Assembly: GCA_020466095.1 (NCBI GenBank)
Contig: CM035808.1
Coordinates: 51,038,004-51,102,003, forward strand
Direction of reading: 5' to 3'
From: Chlorops oryzae
Lineage: Eukaryota; Arthropoda; Insecta; Diptera; Chloropidae
DNA length: 64,000 nucleotides
Each line of letters begins with the position of its first letter. Positions within the stretch are counted from its first letter, which is position 1. Below the pieces are notes generated by a model that saw nothing but the letters and a program-made list of their open reading frames with translations, was not told the DNA's origin and did not search any database. Both the position numbers and the translations under genes were made by a program. This document shows, piece after piece, positions 21,350 through 32,649 of this stretch.

Positions 21350-24310
21350 GCTGAAGAAAGTGAGCCAATTTAGTTCCAAGATTTGACATTTATACTTGGC
21401 TATTGGAAGTTTATATTCCAATTCAGCAATTAGAATAGTTCGCGTAAACCGGTTTTGAAAACCTATGAGCATGTATAAGTAGGGCAGGTATAAACCCAAA
21501 AAAACGCAGGTGCATGGTAAAGGGGCTTATCGTGTTTCTTTGCTCGAGACAGTACTGATTTTTGCAGGACAGCCTTGATTTGCTATTGTACTGCAATATG
21601 ATCAATTAAAAGTAGGCAGCCTAAGTCATTGTCGGACAAACGAATGAAGATGCAAGTGAAATAAAATACCGCATATGTGTATTTCCACTAAGCTGAATGC
21701 CTATGGATGTACATTAGGGCTGCTCTTAACTCTATGGAGAAATTTTGTAGCGAGTTTCTGATCGGTCTCAGGGTCCAGAAGTGTTCCATTAGACATGGAG
21801 GAGAAACGTGAGAAATTTGGAGGCAATCGGATAACGGGAACCCGTGGCAGTTTTCAATTGAAGTTTGGGAAATTGGCAAAAATAGAGAGGAAACGGCCCT
21901 TAACTCCCCACAAGGCGCCCCTACGGATATATAATGTATGGCCAACCCCCATTATTTTTTTACTCCGAACATTTTTTCTGAACAAACCTACCCCCTATCT
22001 CCCCTCCTTAAGGGGGCTCCCATACAAAAATAATTTTTTAAAAACTTTTCCCCCCATCTTCCTAACTAGCCCCAGAGTGCCCCTAGAGGAGTCAAATGTA
22101 TGACCGACCCCCCTTAACTTTGTCCCCCTAACATTTTTGCGGCACAAAGTGACTCCTATCTCTCCTCCTAAGTGGGGCCCCCATACAAAACTAACTTAAT
22201 TTTATCAAAATTTAATGAAAACTGGCCGTCACTACAGTCGAACCTGTCCTAGAGAGATGATATGTATGACCGACCCCCACTATTTTTTTACCCCAAACAT
22301 TTTGTTCAAACACACCTACCCTCTATCTCCCCTCCTAAGGGGGTCCCCCATACAAAATTACCTTAATTTTATCAAAATTTCATACAAAAGGCCGTCACTA
22401 CAGTCAAACCCGTCCTAGTGGGATGAAATGTATGACCGACCCCCACTGTTTTTTTACCCCAAACATTTTCTTCCAACACACCTACCTTCTATCTCCCCTC
22501 CTAAGGGGGGCCCCCATACAAAATGATACTTAAATTTAAAAAAAATGCCTCACGAACTTCAATCTATAATATAGATGCCGTAGGAACAAGAACGAGCATG
22601 TTCAGCATGCATATTCGAAAAATTTACAAAATTACCTTTTAAACGAGCCTAATATGAAGAATATTGGATTAGTTTTTGGTGTGTTTTAATAATATGATAT
22701 ATTTTATTACCTTTTTTTTAAAACTGAATTTTGGGTTCCATCCCCTAACTGGCCAAATAATGACCCTAGTAGAAAAAAAATACATTTTCCAGTCAAATGC
22801 CGCAAACCTCAATCTATGACGAGTTTTTTGAGACTATAACCATTAAAATCGGTTAGTGGTTTCTATTCATAAAATTAATTCAAAACAAATATTTTTTGAA
22901 ACGCATTATTCACTGTTTTTACGTTTGTTTCTTGAGTCTTTGCATGCGTACAGACCGAGAGAGCCATGCGTACAGACCGAGAGAGACATGCGAAGACCTA
23001 AGAAACGAACGTAAAAGCAGTGAATAATGCGTTTCAAAAAATATTTGTTTTGAATTAATTTTATGAATAGAAACCACTAACCGATTTTAATGGTTATAGT
23101 CTCAAAAAACTCGTCATAGATTGAGGTTTGCGGCATTTGACTCGAAAATTTATTTTTTTTCTACTAGGGTCATTATTTGGCCAGTTAGGGGATGGAACCC
23201 AAAATTCAGTTTTAAAAAAAAGGTAATAAAATATATCATATTATTAAAACACACCAAAAACTAATCCAATATTCTTCATATTAGGCTCGTTTAAAAGGTA
23301 ATTTTGTAAATTTTTCGAATATGCATGCTGAACATGCTCGTTCTTGTTCCTACGGCATCTATATTATAGATTGAAGTTCGTGAGGCTTTTTTTTTAAATT
23401 TAAGAGTCATTTTGTATGGGGGCCCCCCTTAGGAGGGGAGATAGAAGGTAGGTGTGTTGGAAGAAAATGTTTGGGGTAAAAAAACAGTGGGGGTCGGTCA
23501 TACATTTCATCCCACTAGGACGGGTTTGACTGTAGTGACGGCCTTTTGTATGAAATTTTGATAAAATTAAGGTAATTTTGTATGGGGGACCCCCTTAGGA
23601 GGGGAGATAGAGGGTAGGTGTGTTTGAACAAAATGTTTGGGGTAAAAAAATAGTGGGGGTCGGTCATACATATCATCTCTCTAGGACAGGTTCGACTGTA
23701 GTGACGGCCAGTTTTCATTAAATTTTGATAAAATTAAGTTAGTTTTGTATGGGGGCCCCACTTAGGAGGAGAGATAGGAGTCACTTTGTGCCGCAAAAAT
23801 GTTAGGGGGACAAAGTTAAGGGGGGTCGGTCATACATTTGACTCCTCTAGGGGCACTCTGGGGTTAGTTAGGAAGATGGGGGGAAAAGTTTTTAAAAAAT
23901 TATTTTTGTATGGGAGCCCCCTTAAGGAGGGGAGATAGGGGGTAGGTTTGTTCAGAAAAAATGTTCGGAGTAAAAAAATAATGGGGGTTGGCCATACATT
24001 ATATATCCGTAGGGGCGCCTTGTGGGGAGTTAAGGGCCGTTTCCTCTCTTTTTTTGCCAATTTCCCAAACTTCAATTGAAAACTGCCACGGGTTCCCGTT
24101 ATCCGATTGCCTCCAAATTTCTCACGTTTCTCCTCCATGTCTAATGGAACACTTCTGGACCCTGAGACCGATTGAAATTCCATTTCGGGAATTAAGAGCA
24201 GCCCTAATGTACATATGTTTGAATTTTTTTTTTTTTTTTTGTTTTCTTTTATGATAGTTTTGTGCTCAGTTATGTTTGTGAGAAAGAATGTTCCTCTGCA
24301 ACCCAGCACA
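21350..24310 (-). mobile_element. LTR 3 remnant (outer 5' LTR), split by a foldback insertion
   Basis: Positions 21350-21714 match LTR 1 from about 6598 to 6962, and 24207-24310 continue the match to the LTR end CCCAGCACA at 24310. The four bases that follow (AACC, 24311-24314) equal those before LTR 1, so this is the outer end of the compound insertion. The LTR is interrupted by the foldback element at 21715-24206. Its beginning is lost in the corrupted block. Confidence 0.85.
21715..24206. mobile_element. 2.5-kb hAT-like foldback element with 8-bp target duplication
   Basis: The ends are TAGGGCTGCTCTTAA and its reverse complement, flanked by ATGTACAT on both sides (21707-21714 and 24207-24214). 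The uninterrupted LTR has that octamer once. The two arms, each about 1.2 kb, are nearly perfect inverted copies meeting near 22960 around a GACCGAGAGAG motif. Each arm holds several diverged tandem units that alternate CATACAAAAT, a CCCCCTTAGGAGGGGAGAT-like block and a GACCGACCCCCACT block. There is no coding capacity. The TAGGG start and 8-bp duplication fit the hAT superfamily. A second, damaged copy lies at about 51040-53540. Confidence 0.88.
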
Positions 24311-24314
24311 AACC

Positions 24315-24649
24315 TGGCTAAAACTCAATGAAATTTTTGAATTTCATAAAAATAAAATGAAACAGAAAATAAACGGATTTCAAACAACGAAAAGTGTCGG
24401 TGCTATTATTTTCACCGCAGCTGTATATACTATTATGTGAAAAATAATAGGGACAGTACTATAACCTTTTTTCAATGTTGAAAAAATCAAGGTTGTTTAC
24501 GATTTTCTCGACTGTTGCTCATTACACAATGTTGTACTGAAACGGGACTTTGGATAACATGAGATTTTTTACCAATAACTGCCAGCAGAGCCATTTGCTA
24601 GCTTGTTTTGCTAGGCAACACACGTTTTAAGTTGTGCGAAATAATAGGG
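24315..24649. other. AT-rich flank without recognised gene
   Basis: This is the sequence into which the LTR element inserted. It contains two copies of AATAATAGGGA (24446, 24649) and no open frame of interest. Confidence 0.4.
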
Positions 24650-25634
24650 AAATTATAATCTCATTTGCATTGCCATTAAATCTTTAATGACAATGAAAAA
24701 ATTTTGCACTAAATTAAATTCCAAAAAATGACTTAATGCATTAAATATTTAATCGCATTAAAATAAAATTTCATTATCACTTTCTATTGAATTTTAAATT
24801 TTATTTGAGTGAATGAAGTAGGCTAGAAGACTTATTTATTGAATTAAGAAAGTTATAAGGACGATGATCGACTTCTTGAATTTCGCATTCGAATACTAAA
24901 TTCAATTTAGAGGATAACCGTAGCTATTGTTTATCTTTCTTTTTTCAATCAAAAACTAGTGATTCGCAGAATATTCTAGTGCCAATTATTGAAGTATTCC
25001 AACATAAATAGGGCTGAAATAATGAATTTTGAACCGTCGATCCTCTGCCCTTTGTATATATATCACGCTTTAGGCACAAGTATCTAGCCTTTTTTCACAG
25101 GATTGTGTTTTTATTTTAATTCTTAACAACACGTATTGAAATATCCTTAAATTGAATTCAGTATTCGAATGCGAAATTCAAGAAGTCGATCATCGTCCTT
25201 ATAACTTTCTTAATTCAATAAATAAGTCTTCTAGCCTACTTCATTCACTCAAATAAAATTTAAAATTCAATAGAAAGTGATAATGAAATTTTATTTTAAT
25301 GCGATTAAATATTTAATGCATTAAGTCATTTTTTGGAATTTAATTTAGTGCAAAATTTTTTCATTGTCATTAAAGATTTAATGGCAATGCAAATGAGATT
25401 GCATTATAATTAAATACTTATTGATAATGAAAATAAGACCGCATTAGCATTAAGAGTTTAGTGATAATTGAAAAAAATCTGCATTGACACTAAGCCTTAA
25501 ATGATAATGCATTTTTTTTTACATTTTCAATAAGCCTTAAATGATAATGAAATTTCTCGAACATTATCACTAAATGTTTAGTGGTAATGCAAAGTTCAAT
25601 GCAATTAAAATTCAATGCATTTTGCCCAACCCTG
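24650..25634. mobile_element. hAT-like foldback/MITE with truncated left end
   Basis: The right end, reversed, reads CAGGGTTGGGCAAAATGCAT, a typical hAT-like terminus. A left arm at about 24660-24920 is repeated in inverse at about 25150-25410. Outside the right arm lie several diverged units of the type TTAAATGATAATGNA, alternating with GCATT. The matching CAGGGTTGGG is not found at the left, so that end is truncated. No transposase is encoded. Confidence 0.65.
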
Positions 25635-25979
25635 TATTTGAATATATTTTCTTAAATGTTTGGGTATTTAATGCCTTTTGACTAAAGGGAACGCATAAAA
25701 ATGCGACTCAGGCTTCTATACTAGTTGAGGCTATGGAAACCACCCGGGCATGGGCAAGGGGTTTACTAAGCGGGACAAACTGCTTGTGGACTTGTTATGG
25801 CAGCAACTCGTGGTGTAGTCAAATTCTGCAGACCCACCCACAAAAGATGTAATCATTCATCCGATTCTCTAGCTCATTTCTTTTTGCAAGCTTCGCAACA
25901 GTTTGGCTGCCACCAATAAAGGTGACGCACTTAGGACGCATATCGGTTCGTTGTAATACCACGGAAATGGGAAATAAAA
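25635..25979. other. possible body of a SINE-like unit, no gene
   Basis: There is no open frame of note. On the minus strand this sequence follows the A/T tract downstream of the tRNA-like head at 26020-26100 and could be its body. Confidence 0.3.
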
Positions 25980-26014
25980 AATAAAAAAATTAAAAAAAAA
26001 TTAAAAAAAACAAA

Positions 26015-26100
26015 AAAAATTGGGAGTTGAACCCATTGCTTCTCGCATTAAAATTTGACATCTCAGCCAACGGTCGCCAAGATCTAGTTTTTAACACATC
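26015..26100 (-). ncRNA. tRNA-like pol III head (tRNA pseudogene or SINE)
   Basis: On the minus strand the segment has TTGGCTGAGATG (A-box-like) followed about 30 nt later by GGGTTCAACTCCC (B box with its T-stem), then a run of eight T that could terminate pol III. The acceptor stem is not convincing, so it is a tRNA-derived repeat or pseudogene rather than a working tRNA. Confidence 0.4.
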
Positions 26101-26825
26101 AATCATCGCCTCGAAAAACGTTGTAAGCAACCAATTTTTTATTCTATATTTTTTACTTTTACTTTCAATAATACTCTAGCCCCTTAAGCATTCAAAAATG
26201 TGTTTTTATTTTGTCAAATTTTGGGCATTTCTCAACAATTCAGAACATTAAAGAAGTGAAATGAGTTTATTCGTACTGTCTGGCATGACAATTTTCCAAA
26301 AATGTTAAATTTGTCGCTTACAACGATATTCGAGACGATGATTCACATGTTGTATACTATAGTTTTTGTTTTTTTCTTTATAACATTTTCAAGTGTCACG
26401 TTTTCCTGTCTGCGAAAATCGGTTTTGCTTTCTTCGACAAAAGCAAAACTGGGTCTATTTCATAACACCATTTGAAACAGATATTGATTTCAATTCTGAT
26501 TCTGACTCAAAACTGTGTCTTTTTCAATAACAGCGCCGAATAATTTACGCTATTGTGACTAGGGGGCTTCGCCCCCTGCTCACGACACTTCCCACCCTCG
26601 CCATCTGGTTTTTGTTTAGTTTTATTTCGAAATAATTGTGTTCCCCTCCAAACCGCATATTTTAGCATAGTTTTATAGCAAGTAGGAAGAAACTGAAAGT
26701 TTAAAATATTTAATGCAATAATTTTCCTTTATTTATTTAGCTAAATTCTAATTAAACTTCATATACTCACATCTCGAACATTTAGTACTTAAATCTACGA
26801 ATTGGTGGATTTCTAAAATCATTAA

Positions 26826-27990
26826 GGGCCGGTTTTTTAAAGCCCGGTTAATAATAACCCTTGGATATTTCCAGTGTTAACCATAGATTGAGTCTTTTGA
26901 ACTCTGGTTTGGTTAGAAACGGTTGGTTTGGTAAACTAACCAAGGAAATTATTAACCGGCCGAATTTTGTCGGTTAAGCGCATTTAACTACGGGTTTTAG
27001 TAAATTTTGTCGTTTTATTCAAAAGTTTTGAGTTTTGACATTCGGTTACAACATATATTTTTCACAATTTTCACGAAATAACCTTATTCAACGGGATGGA
27101 GTAAGTTCATTTTCAAATAAAAATGCTTGAAATAATGAAATAATTATCCACTCACTAAATTAGTTCTCGTGGAAATTGTGTTGGGGATTTGTGGGATACC
27201 GAGGAGAGTGACGTTAGCGACAGTGAAGGCCAGCAGCTATTGACTCCTGAGCGCAGGCAATACAATATGTATGAAAGGTTGGATCATTTCAACAAATGGA
27301 ATGATATTGACTTTTTCATGCGTTTTAGGTTGCGGAAAGAAACGGTGGCAAAAATATTAGAATCAATACGATCGAACTATGTACAGAAGTTTACATCGGC
27401 TTAGCCGATTGCACACATACCTTTTCCTTAGCTTAAAATAAATTAAAACATCACCCCAACAAAAATTACTGTCGTATTCATTGTTCTAGCTCGGATATCT
27501 AGTTATACCTTATCTGTACTTCGATTTAGTTTCTCAAACTCGAAATTATTATTAGCCACAAAATTTTCGCGGTCAAAGTTTAACCGTTAGAGGACATTGT
27601 ATCTAGCTGCGAAATACTCAATTCAAAATAGTGAAAATCGAAATTTTGGAAACTTCGCGAATGGTGGGCATGGTTTTTTAACCATTAGAGGACATTTTGT
27701 GTAGCTGCGAAATACTCAATTCCAAAAAGTGAAAATCAAAATGTTTTTGAACAACTTTCTGAATTTTGAATTATGAAATATGTTTATTTAATTTCGTTGG
27801 TTAATATTGGAATTCTTGCTGAACCTACGGTTTGTTAACCAAACCCGAAAAATGTTGAAAATACACAATTCCTTAACCATTGATTCATAAACACTGGTTA
27901 GAAAAAATCTCTGGTAACCAAACCAGAGATTTATTCAGACTTTAAATTACCAGCGCTAATAATAGCTGTCAGTCTGTTTTCCGAATGTTT
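26826..27990 (+). mobile_element. PIF/Harbinger-derived element, mostly deleted
   Basis: The left part starts GGGCCGGTTTTTTAAAG and repeatedly uses GGTTAA/TTAACC motifs. The right part (about 27830-27980) carries inverted CCAAACCAGAGATTTA-like sequence. Inside is a short frame with a Harbinger-type N-terminus. The exact ends and the 3-bp duplication were not established. Two diverged direct segments at about 27580 and 27690 share ACCNTTAGAGGACATTNTGT and TAGCTGCGAAATACTCAATT. Confidence 0.45.
27189..27404 (+). pseudogene. truncated Harbinger/HARBI1-like transposase N-terminus
   Basis: The 71-residue frame contains DFFMRFRLRKETVAKILESI. The pattern F-x-x-R-F-R-L-x-K-x-T-V is the conserved start of PIF/Harbinger nucleases in insects, ahead of the catalytic DDE domain. 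The catalytic part is absent: the frame stops and no further homology follows. The apparent first residue comes from a non-ATG codon. This is probably the remnant of an internally deleted element. Confidence 0.55.
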
Positions 27991-28440
27991 ACATCGCGTT
28001 TCCATACAAATTTTAAATCGGAATCGGGAGGCCGTTTTACGTATAGTGACCAAATTTCAGCTCAATCCCAGAAAATCACATTAACTACATTTATTCGAAA
28101 CATTCAATATTTGACAAATATGCAATTAAAATCTGATCTGTTATTGAACGATTCATTTTTAATTATTAATTCTATTCCAAGGTGTATTTAAAAAGGTGTA
28201 TGCAATAGATATTCAAGCTTGTTATTTTTCATTTTTGACAAATAAAGTTTTTCGAAACTTTAGTGTTTGCTTCGATTTTTCAATGACGTTAAATATAATA
28301 GGCCTTTTCACGGGACCGTGGTATCGTGGCAAAAGTGCAAAAGTGGAAGATATTTCAATATAAGTTGTTGTTGGAAGCTTAACTAAATTTTTACACTTTT
28401 ACACGGACCCGATATAGCCCCCCGTGGATCCGCCACTGAT

Positions 28441-28809
28441 GTAATCCGACTACTTTTGAAGATTATTTTTGATTATATTTAGGGGTTTTGTCGGTTCAAC
28501 TAGGAATAATTAAATAATAAGGTGACCGCTTAATGAATAGAGAAAAAAAATATGTTTGGATTCCGGCTTCCAGGGGCCAGTTGAGAGACTATTTTCTTTT
28601 GCCGGCATTGTAAATCAAGGCGAATTGCAGTTTGAAGTAAAATTTTTTCTTGGTTTTATCATGCATTGTGTGTTTTCGTTCTTTTTCATAAAATATTTGT
28701 GTTATATATATTTGTATTTGTTTTTGAATCAAATTTTTGAAAATTCCTAGTTAAATAGACAAAAACCCTAAAAATAATGAAAAATAATCTTCAAAAGTAG
28801 TCGGATTAC
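28441..28809. repeat. inverted-repeat MITE-like element
   Basis: The left end GTAATCCGACTACTTTTGAA, continuing to about 28470, is repeated in reverse complement at about 28780-28809. The interior has no convincing gene. Target duplications were not identified. Confidence 0.6.
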
Positions 28810-29300
28810 TGTTTTGATTACTTTTGATTATTTTTCGTAATCGCAAGTAATCCTGATTCCAATTTGATTATTTGTATTGGTAATCAATTGCATACCAGAT
28901 AAATCTCATATAAGGATTATATAATCGTTATAATTCCTTTTAAAATGTAATTTAATTGATTTCTAATCGTAATCGCAATTTCACAGCTATGAGTTCAATT
29001 ATAACTAAGCCGATTTTGACATTCCCGTTTCGTTTGACAATGCCGATTCCATGCTGTTTTTGTTCGAGTTGTAGTTGTTCCCGTATTGCATACACCTTTA
29101 TTCTATTCATTTAAAGAATTTTATTTAGTGATAGCTTAAATAATGAATTGTAGCAAAAATGTTTCACTAGCAACTAGGCCTTAGGCAGATATTTAAAGAA
29201 TTTTGAATAAATTTTGTTTGCATTTTATTGTTTTTCGAACTTAAGAATATACTTTTATTTTGGGTTAGTTTAGTAACTTACTTTAAGACTTTTATGATTT
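28810..29300. other. intergenic; 3' region of the GGT-like gene
   Basis: No gene is seen. On the minus strand an AATAAA signal lies at 29224-29229, 76 bases beyond the stop of the gene that ends at 29305, and is the likely polyadenylation signal. Confidence 0.5.
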
Positions 29301-29304
29301 CCGT

Positions 29305-31131
29305 TCAAGTCGATTTTCTTGAAATTAAAATTTCATACAGGATGAGCCCAAAAACTGAGACGCAAAGAAATGCAAATAAGATTACGAGTATTATTCCAAG
29401 ACCATGACCAGGTTGAATTAAACCCTTGCTGCCTCCTATTTGCTGATCGAACTGCGGGTTAGGTTTCCGGTTGCGGCTACCAATACAAGTCGGAGCGCTA
29501 TAGTTCTCATATGAAAATTGTCCGGAAACAACTTTATGACCAGCTCTTTCCAAGTAATCTAGAATTTCGCTATCTAAAGTTCCCTCAAATTCTACATTGT
29601 TTGGAAAAAGTTGATGATGAAGTGATGCACTGTTGACAGCTTCGAAGGCATTGCGTTTAAAAAAAACATATTTTAATATGGTATTGACGATAACCGTTAC
29701 ACCTCTGGTTCCACCTAATGCTCCAATAATAAAATACGGCCTGTTTAAATCGTCTAGGACTACTAACGGGCAGTTGGAAGTCAGGAAATGCTTTTTAAGA
29801 ATGGGTCGGTTAGTCTCCAAGGATTTCAACTTCTTGGTTTTTGCATCCACGAACTGGCTTATAAGATTGTTCACGATAATTCCGGTTTCAGTCGAGCAAA
29901 ACAATGCGCCGAAATGTTGAATAAGACTCGATGTTGCAACAACGATATCACCATTTGGGGCTAAGACACAAGTATTTGATAGCCCTTGTTGAAATACTCG
30001 ATCCATATCTGTATATTCGTAGTCATATCGTTCAAGTGTCTGGTTCGTGATTTTTTCTCTTATTTTCCGAGCAAAATCGGTGCTCTGCATATTTTTATAC
30101 GTCGTCCGAATAATATTTGCGTACTCGCGATCGTTCTCTGCGTCCCCCAACGTTAAGCTTATCCCAAATGAATGTTTCATTGCTTCGATAACGCTATGCC
30201 AAAACAGGCCCATGTCTGTTCTATAATTTAAAGTTTTAATTATGTTTAATATTAGCACAATAACAGCTCCTGCTGTGGGCAAAGGAGTAGTAACAACCGT
30301 ATACTCTTGCAGCATCCGAAGCCGAGGCAAATTTTTCTCCCACAATACTTTATAGTTTCGTAAATCATTTAGAGTAAGAATCCCCTCATTTTCTTGAATA
30401 TCTTTTATAAAAGATTCACCGACTTCCCCTCCGTAAAATACATCGGCACCATGGTTAGCAATTTTTCTTAGTGTTTTAGCAAAAGTAGGAAATTTAAGTT
30501 TAGAGTCCTGCTCGTAGCTATCTTTTTTGGAATATGGAAACATCTTACTCATTGAAGGCGCTGAGGCAAGTTGTGTCGAATGAGCCCGCAAAATGCCAGC
30601 AAACCACTCAGTTATTGGAGCTCCCTCCAAGCAAAGCTCAATAGAAGGTTCAATAATGTCTTTCCAAGCCAGTATACCATATTTTGTATGCATTTCCCAG
30701 AAGCCCATCAATGTACCAGGTATGCCAGCAGCCTTTGCTCCTACAGAATAATTCGAGTCAAAAATTTCAATATTTTCGGTTGCGGCAGGCAATGTCGGCG
30801 TTGCTATTATTGAGTCAAAACGACCTCTCATACGAATAATTGCACTAAAGCCTCCACCAATCCCAGTGCTGTGCGGTGAAGCTACTCCTTCACACATCAT
30901 TGTTGCTATGGCTGCGTCCACTGCCGATCCGCCCATTTTAAGGATGTTGGAACCAATACCAGCGCATATCCGGGAATTGGATACAACCGCTCCAATTCTT
31001 TCAACAGAACACAAAATAAAAATAATAAAAACCACCAAAGACAGAAAGACTGGCACTATACAAATGGCAAGCGCCGTTTTGGTCCATGTAATTTTTTTAT
31101 ATGAATCAATAAATTTTAATCGATGCTCCAT
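29305..31131 (-). CDS. gamma-glutamyltransferase-like membrane protein, catalytic residues not conserved
   Basis: This single-exon gene encodes 608 residues from ATG 31131; the open frame runs two codons further only through a TTG. A hydrophobic segment at about residues 19-41 acts as a signal anchor, and a second one lies at about 578-599, near the C-terminus. The fold markers of the GGT (Ntn-hydrolase) family are present: GGSAVDAAIATMMCEGV, HSTGIGGGFSAI, the KAAGIPGTLMGFWEMH segment, and GALGGTRGVTVIV late in the protein. In active GGTs a Thr after a Gly starts the small subunit by self-cleavage. Here the aligned stretch is GLSNTCVL, with Leu384 in the Thr position. The Arg of the usual NAREVAP-type segment is missing (TPTLPAA here), and the Ser-Ser pair of the oxyanion region reads TSNCP. 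It probably does not process or transfer gamma-glutamyl groups in the usual way and may act as a pseudoenzyme. The frame is fully open, arguing for selection. Confidence 0.85.
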   Translation of the reverse strand: MEHRLKFIDSYKKITWTKTALAICIVPVFLSLVVFIIFILCSVERIGAVVSNSRICAGIGSNILKMGGSAVDAAIATMMCEGVASPHSTGIGGGFSAIIRMRGRFDSIIATPTLPAATENIEIFDSNYSVGAKAAGIPGTLMGFWEMHTKYGILAWKDIIEPSIELCLEGAPITEWFAGILRAHSTQLASAPSMSKMFPYSKKDSYEQDSKLKFPTFAKTLRKIANHGADVFYGGEVGESFIKDIQENEGILTLNDLRNYKVLWEKNLPRLRMLQEYTVVTTPLPTAGAVIVLILNIIKTLNYRTDMGLFWHSVIEAMKHSFGISLTLGDAENDREYANIIRTTYKNMQSTDFARKIREKITNQTLERYDYEYTDMDRVFQQGLSNTCVLAPNGDIVVATSSLIQHFGALFCSTETGIIVNNLISQFVDAKTKKLKSLETNRPILKKHFLTSNCPLVVLDDLNRPYFIIGALGGTRGVTVIVNTILKYVFFKRNAFEAVNSASLHHQLFPNNVEFEGTLDSEILDYLERAGHKVVSGQFSYENYSAPTCIGSRNRKPNPQFDQQIGGSKGLIQPGHGLGIILVILFAFLCVSVFGLILYEILISRKST

Positions 31132-31137
31132 AGCCAA

Positions 31138-31811
31138 ACAGGAGGAAATCTAAGAAAATCTTCAAAATTCCACAGCTAATTTTTAATTATTCAATTTGAA
31201 TTCGTTTCCTTGATGTGCAAAATTTTTATAAATTTTCCAATGAGCCTGTGATTAGCTTTATTCGTTCAGCACAAAGTGTATTTAATAAGGTGATAGCAGT
31301 TCTACAACAAGTACAACTCGACAAAAACAATAGGGAGGTTTTTGTTGTGGCGAGTACGACCAAATGTCAAATATGTTGTGAGTACAGAAATTTCGATATC
31401 AACAAATGTACATATACAAAAATAAATTTGTAAACAAAGAACATATATGTTCATCATATATGTAATACTTAAATATGAGTTTTAAAAATAAAATCAACAA
31501 AAAAAAATGCGGAAAATAATAAAATAAGAAGAAGACATACGTACTACTGCTACCACCTTGTTAGATACACCTTGGTACTGCACACAGCGTATTTAAAGCA
31601 TGAGACAAGAAAATAAAAGCAAGTTTCTAGGTTCGTGTTTAGCAACCCCAAAAAACGTGGTGGATATGGGATATGTAAATCTCCTTTTTAAGTATCCTAG
31701 AAACCGCACTAACTGGGGGTGGTGTGTGGTTCTGGGGACGAAATCTGAGGATGATGGGTAAATTCTGATCCCATATTCGGTTTAAGTACCCCCAAAAACC
31801 TAGCTTTACGT
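31138..31811. other. intergenic, upstream of the GGT-like gene
   Basis: I see no gene. It would contain the promoter of the minus-strand GGT-like gene, but no clear motif stands out. Confidence 0.35.
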
Positions 31812-32568
31812 CATGTAGGACTGTAGGTCTAACTGTCGACGTCGAAAAGCCTCTGCCGCTAATAAGAAATTCACCATTAGGCAGGCATAGGAAATTCAAC
31901 TCTTTCGAGAAATTCACCAAAAAGCTACCAACAAAAACCTTAAGCAGGAATAGGAAATTCAACTCTTTCGAGGAATTCACCAGAAAGCTACCAACAACAA
32001 TACGGGTAGACACAAAGTGGCACTATGATGCCACTTGCGGGAAAATTATCAAAGAAACACGGCGTCGGCTCCGTTTTTTATATTGCTTGAAAAGTTCATA
32101 ATTGAAACTTTATTAAATGTATTACGATATGTTTTTGCTTAATGTGCACGAATGTTTTCATTTTGTAATAAATTGACATACATTTTTGACTACGGCTACG
32201 AATTAGATTGTACATAGAATTTAGCATTTTTGCTGAAATAGTGTGATCAAAAAGTTATATGGACAATGTAGGAATAAGAAAACGACTTATATTACCCCTT
32301 AATATTGACTTTCCTTGATTATTTTTATGTTTTTCAAGCTTTTGATGGAATTTTATGAATTTGGTAGATATTTTATATATAATGTACTCGAAAATCTCCC
32401 AAAATTAAAAATAAAAGTGGCAATGCATTTCACCACAGCAGAGCTAAAGATTTCGCTGCCATAGCATGCTTCTCTTTTCCTCGTGCTATATGCCTATGTT
32501 GAAGCAGCGTAGCTCTAACACATTGCAGGGATTAGGAAGAAGAAGAGTTAGACCTATAGTCCTATATG
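31812..32568 (+). mobile_element. 757-bp non-autonomous element, CATATAG-type TIR family, copy A
   Basis: The ends are CATGTAGGACTGTAGGTCTA and, reversed, CATATAGGACTATAGGTCTA. The octamer CTTTACGT flanks both sides (31804-31811 and 32569-32576). The interior carries a tandem pair of GGAAATTCAACTCTTTCGA segments. There is no transposase. An 8-bp duplication with termini starting CA suggests the P or hAT superfamily; I cannot decide. Confidence 0.85.
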
Positions 32569-32649
32569 CTTTACGTGCAGCGCTGCATGATGCGCTATAT
32601 GCGGGCCGCTTTAGAGCAGGAGAAACATCGATGTTTGCGACTTGCAATA

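Noticed and set aside
18563..21499. Several open frames of 60-150 codons rich in Phe, Lys, Gly and Pro
   Set aside because: They lie in the homopolymer-corrupted block, where any frame is open by composition; the sequence itself is not trustworthy.
22215..23718. Mirrored identical short frames in the foldback arms
   Set aside because: They are the same repeat read in both arms, contain no known domain, and follow the tandem unit structure.
29633..31153. Plus-strand frames opposite the GGT-like gene
   Set aside because: They are antisense shadows of a long conserved minus-strand coding frame.
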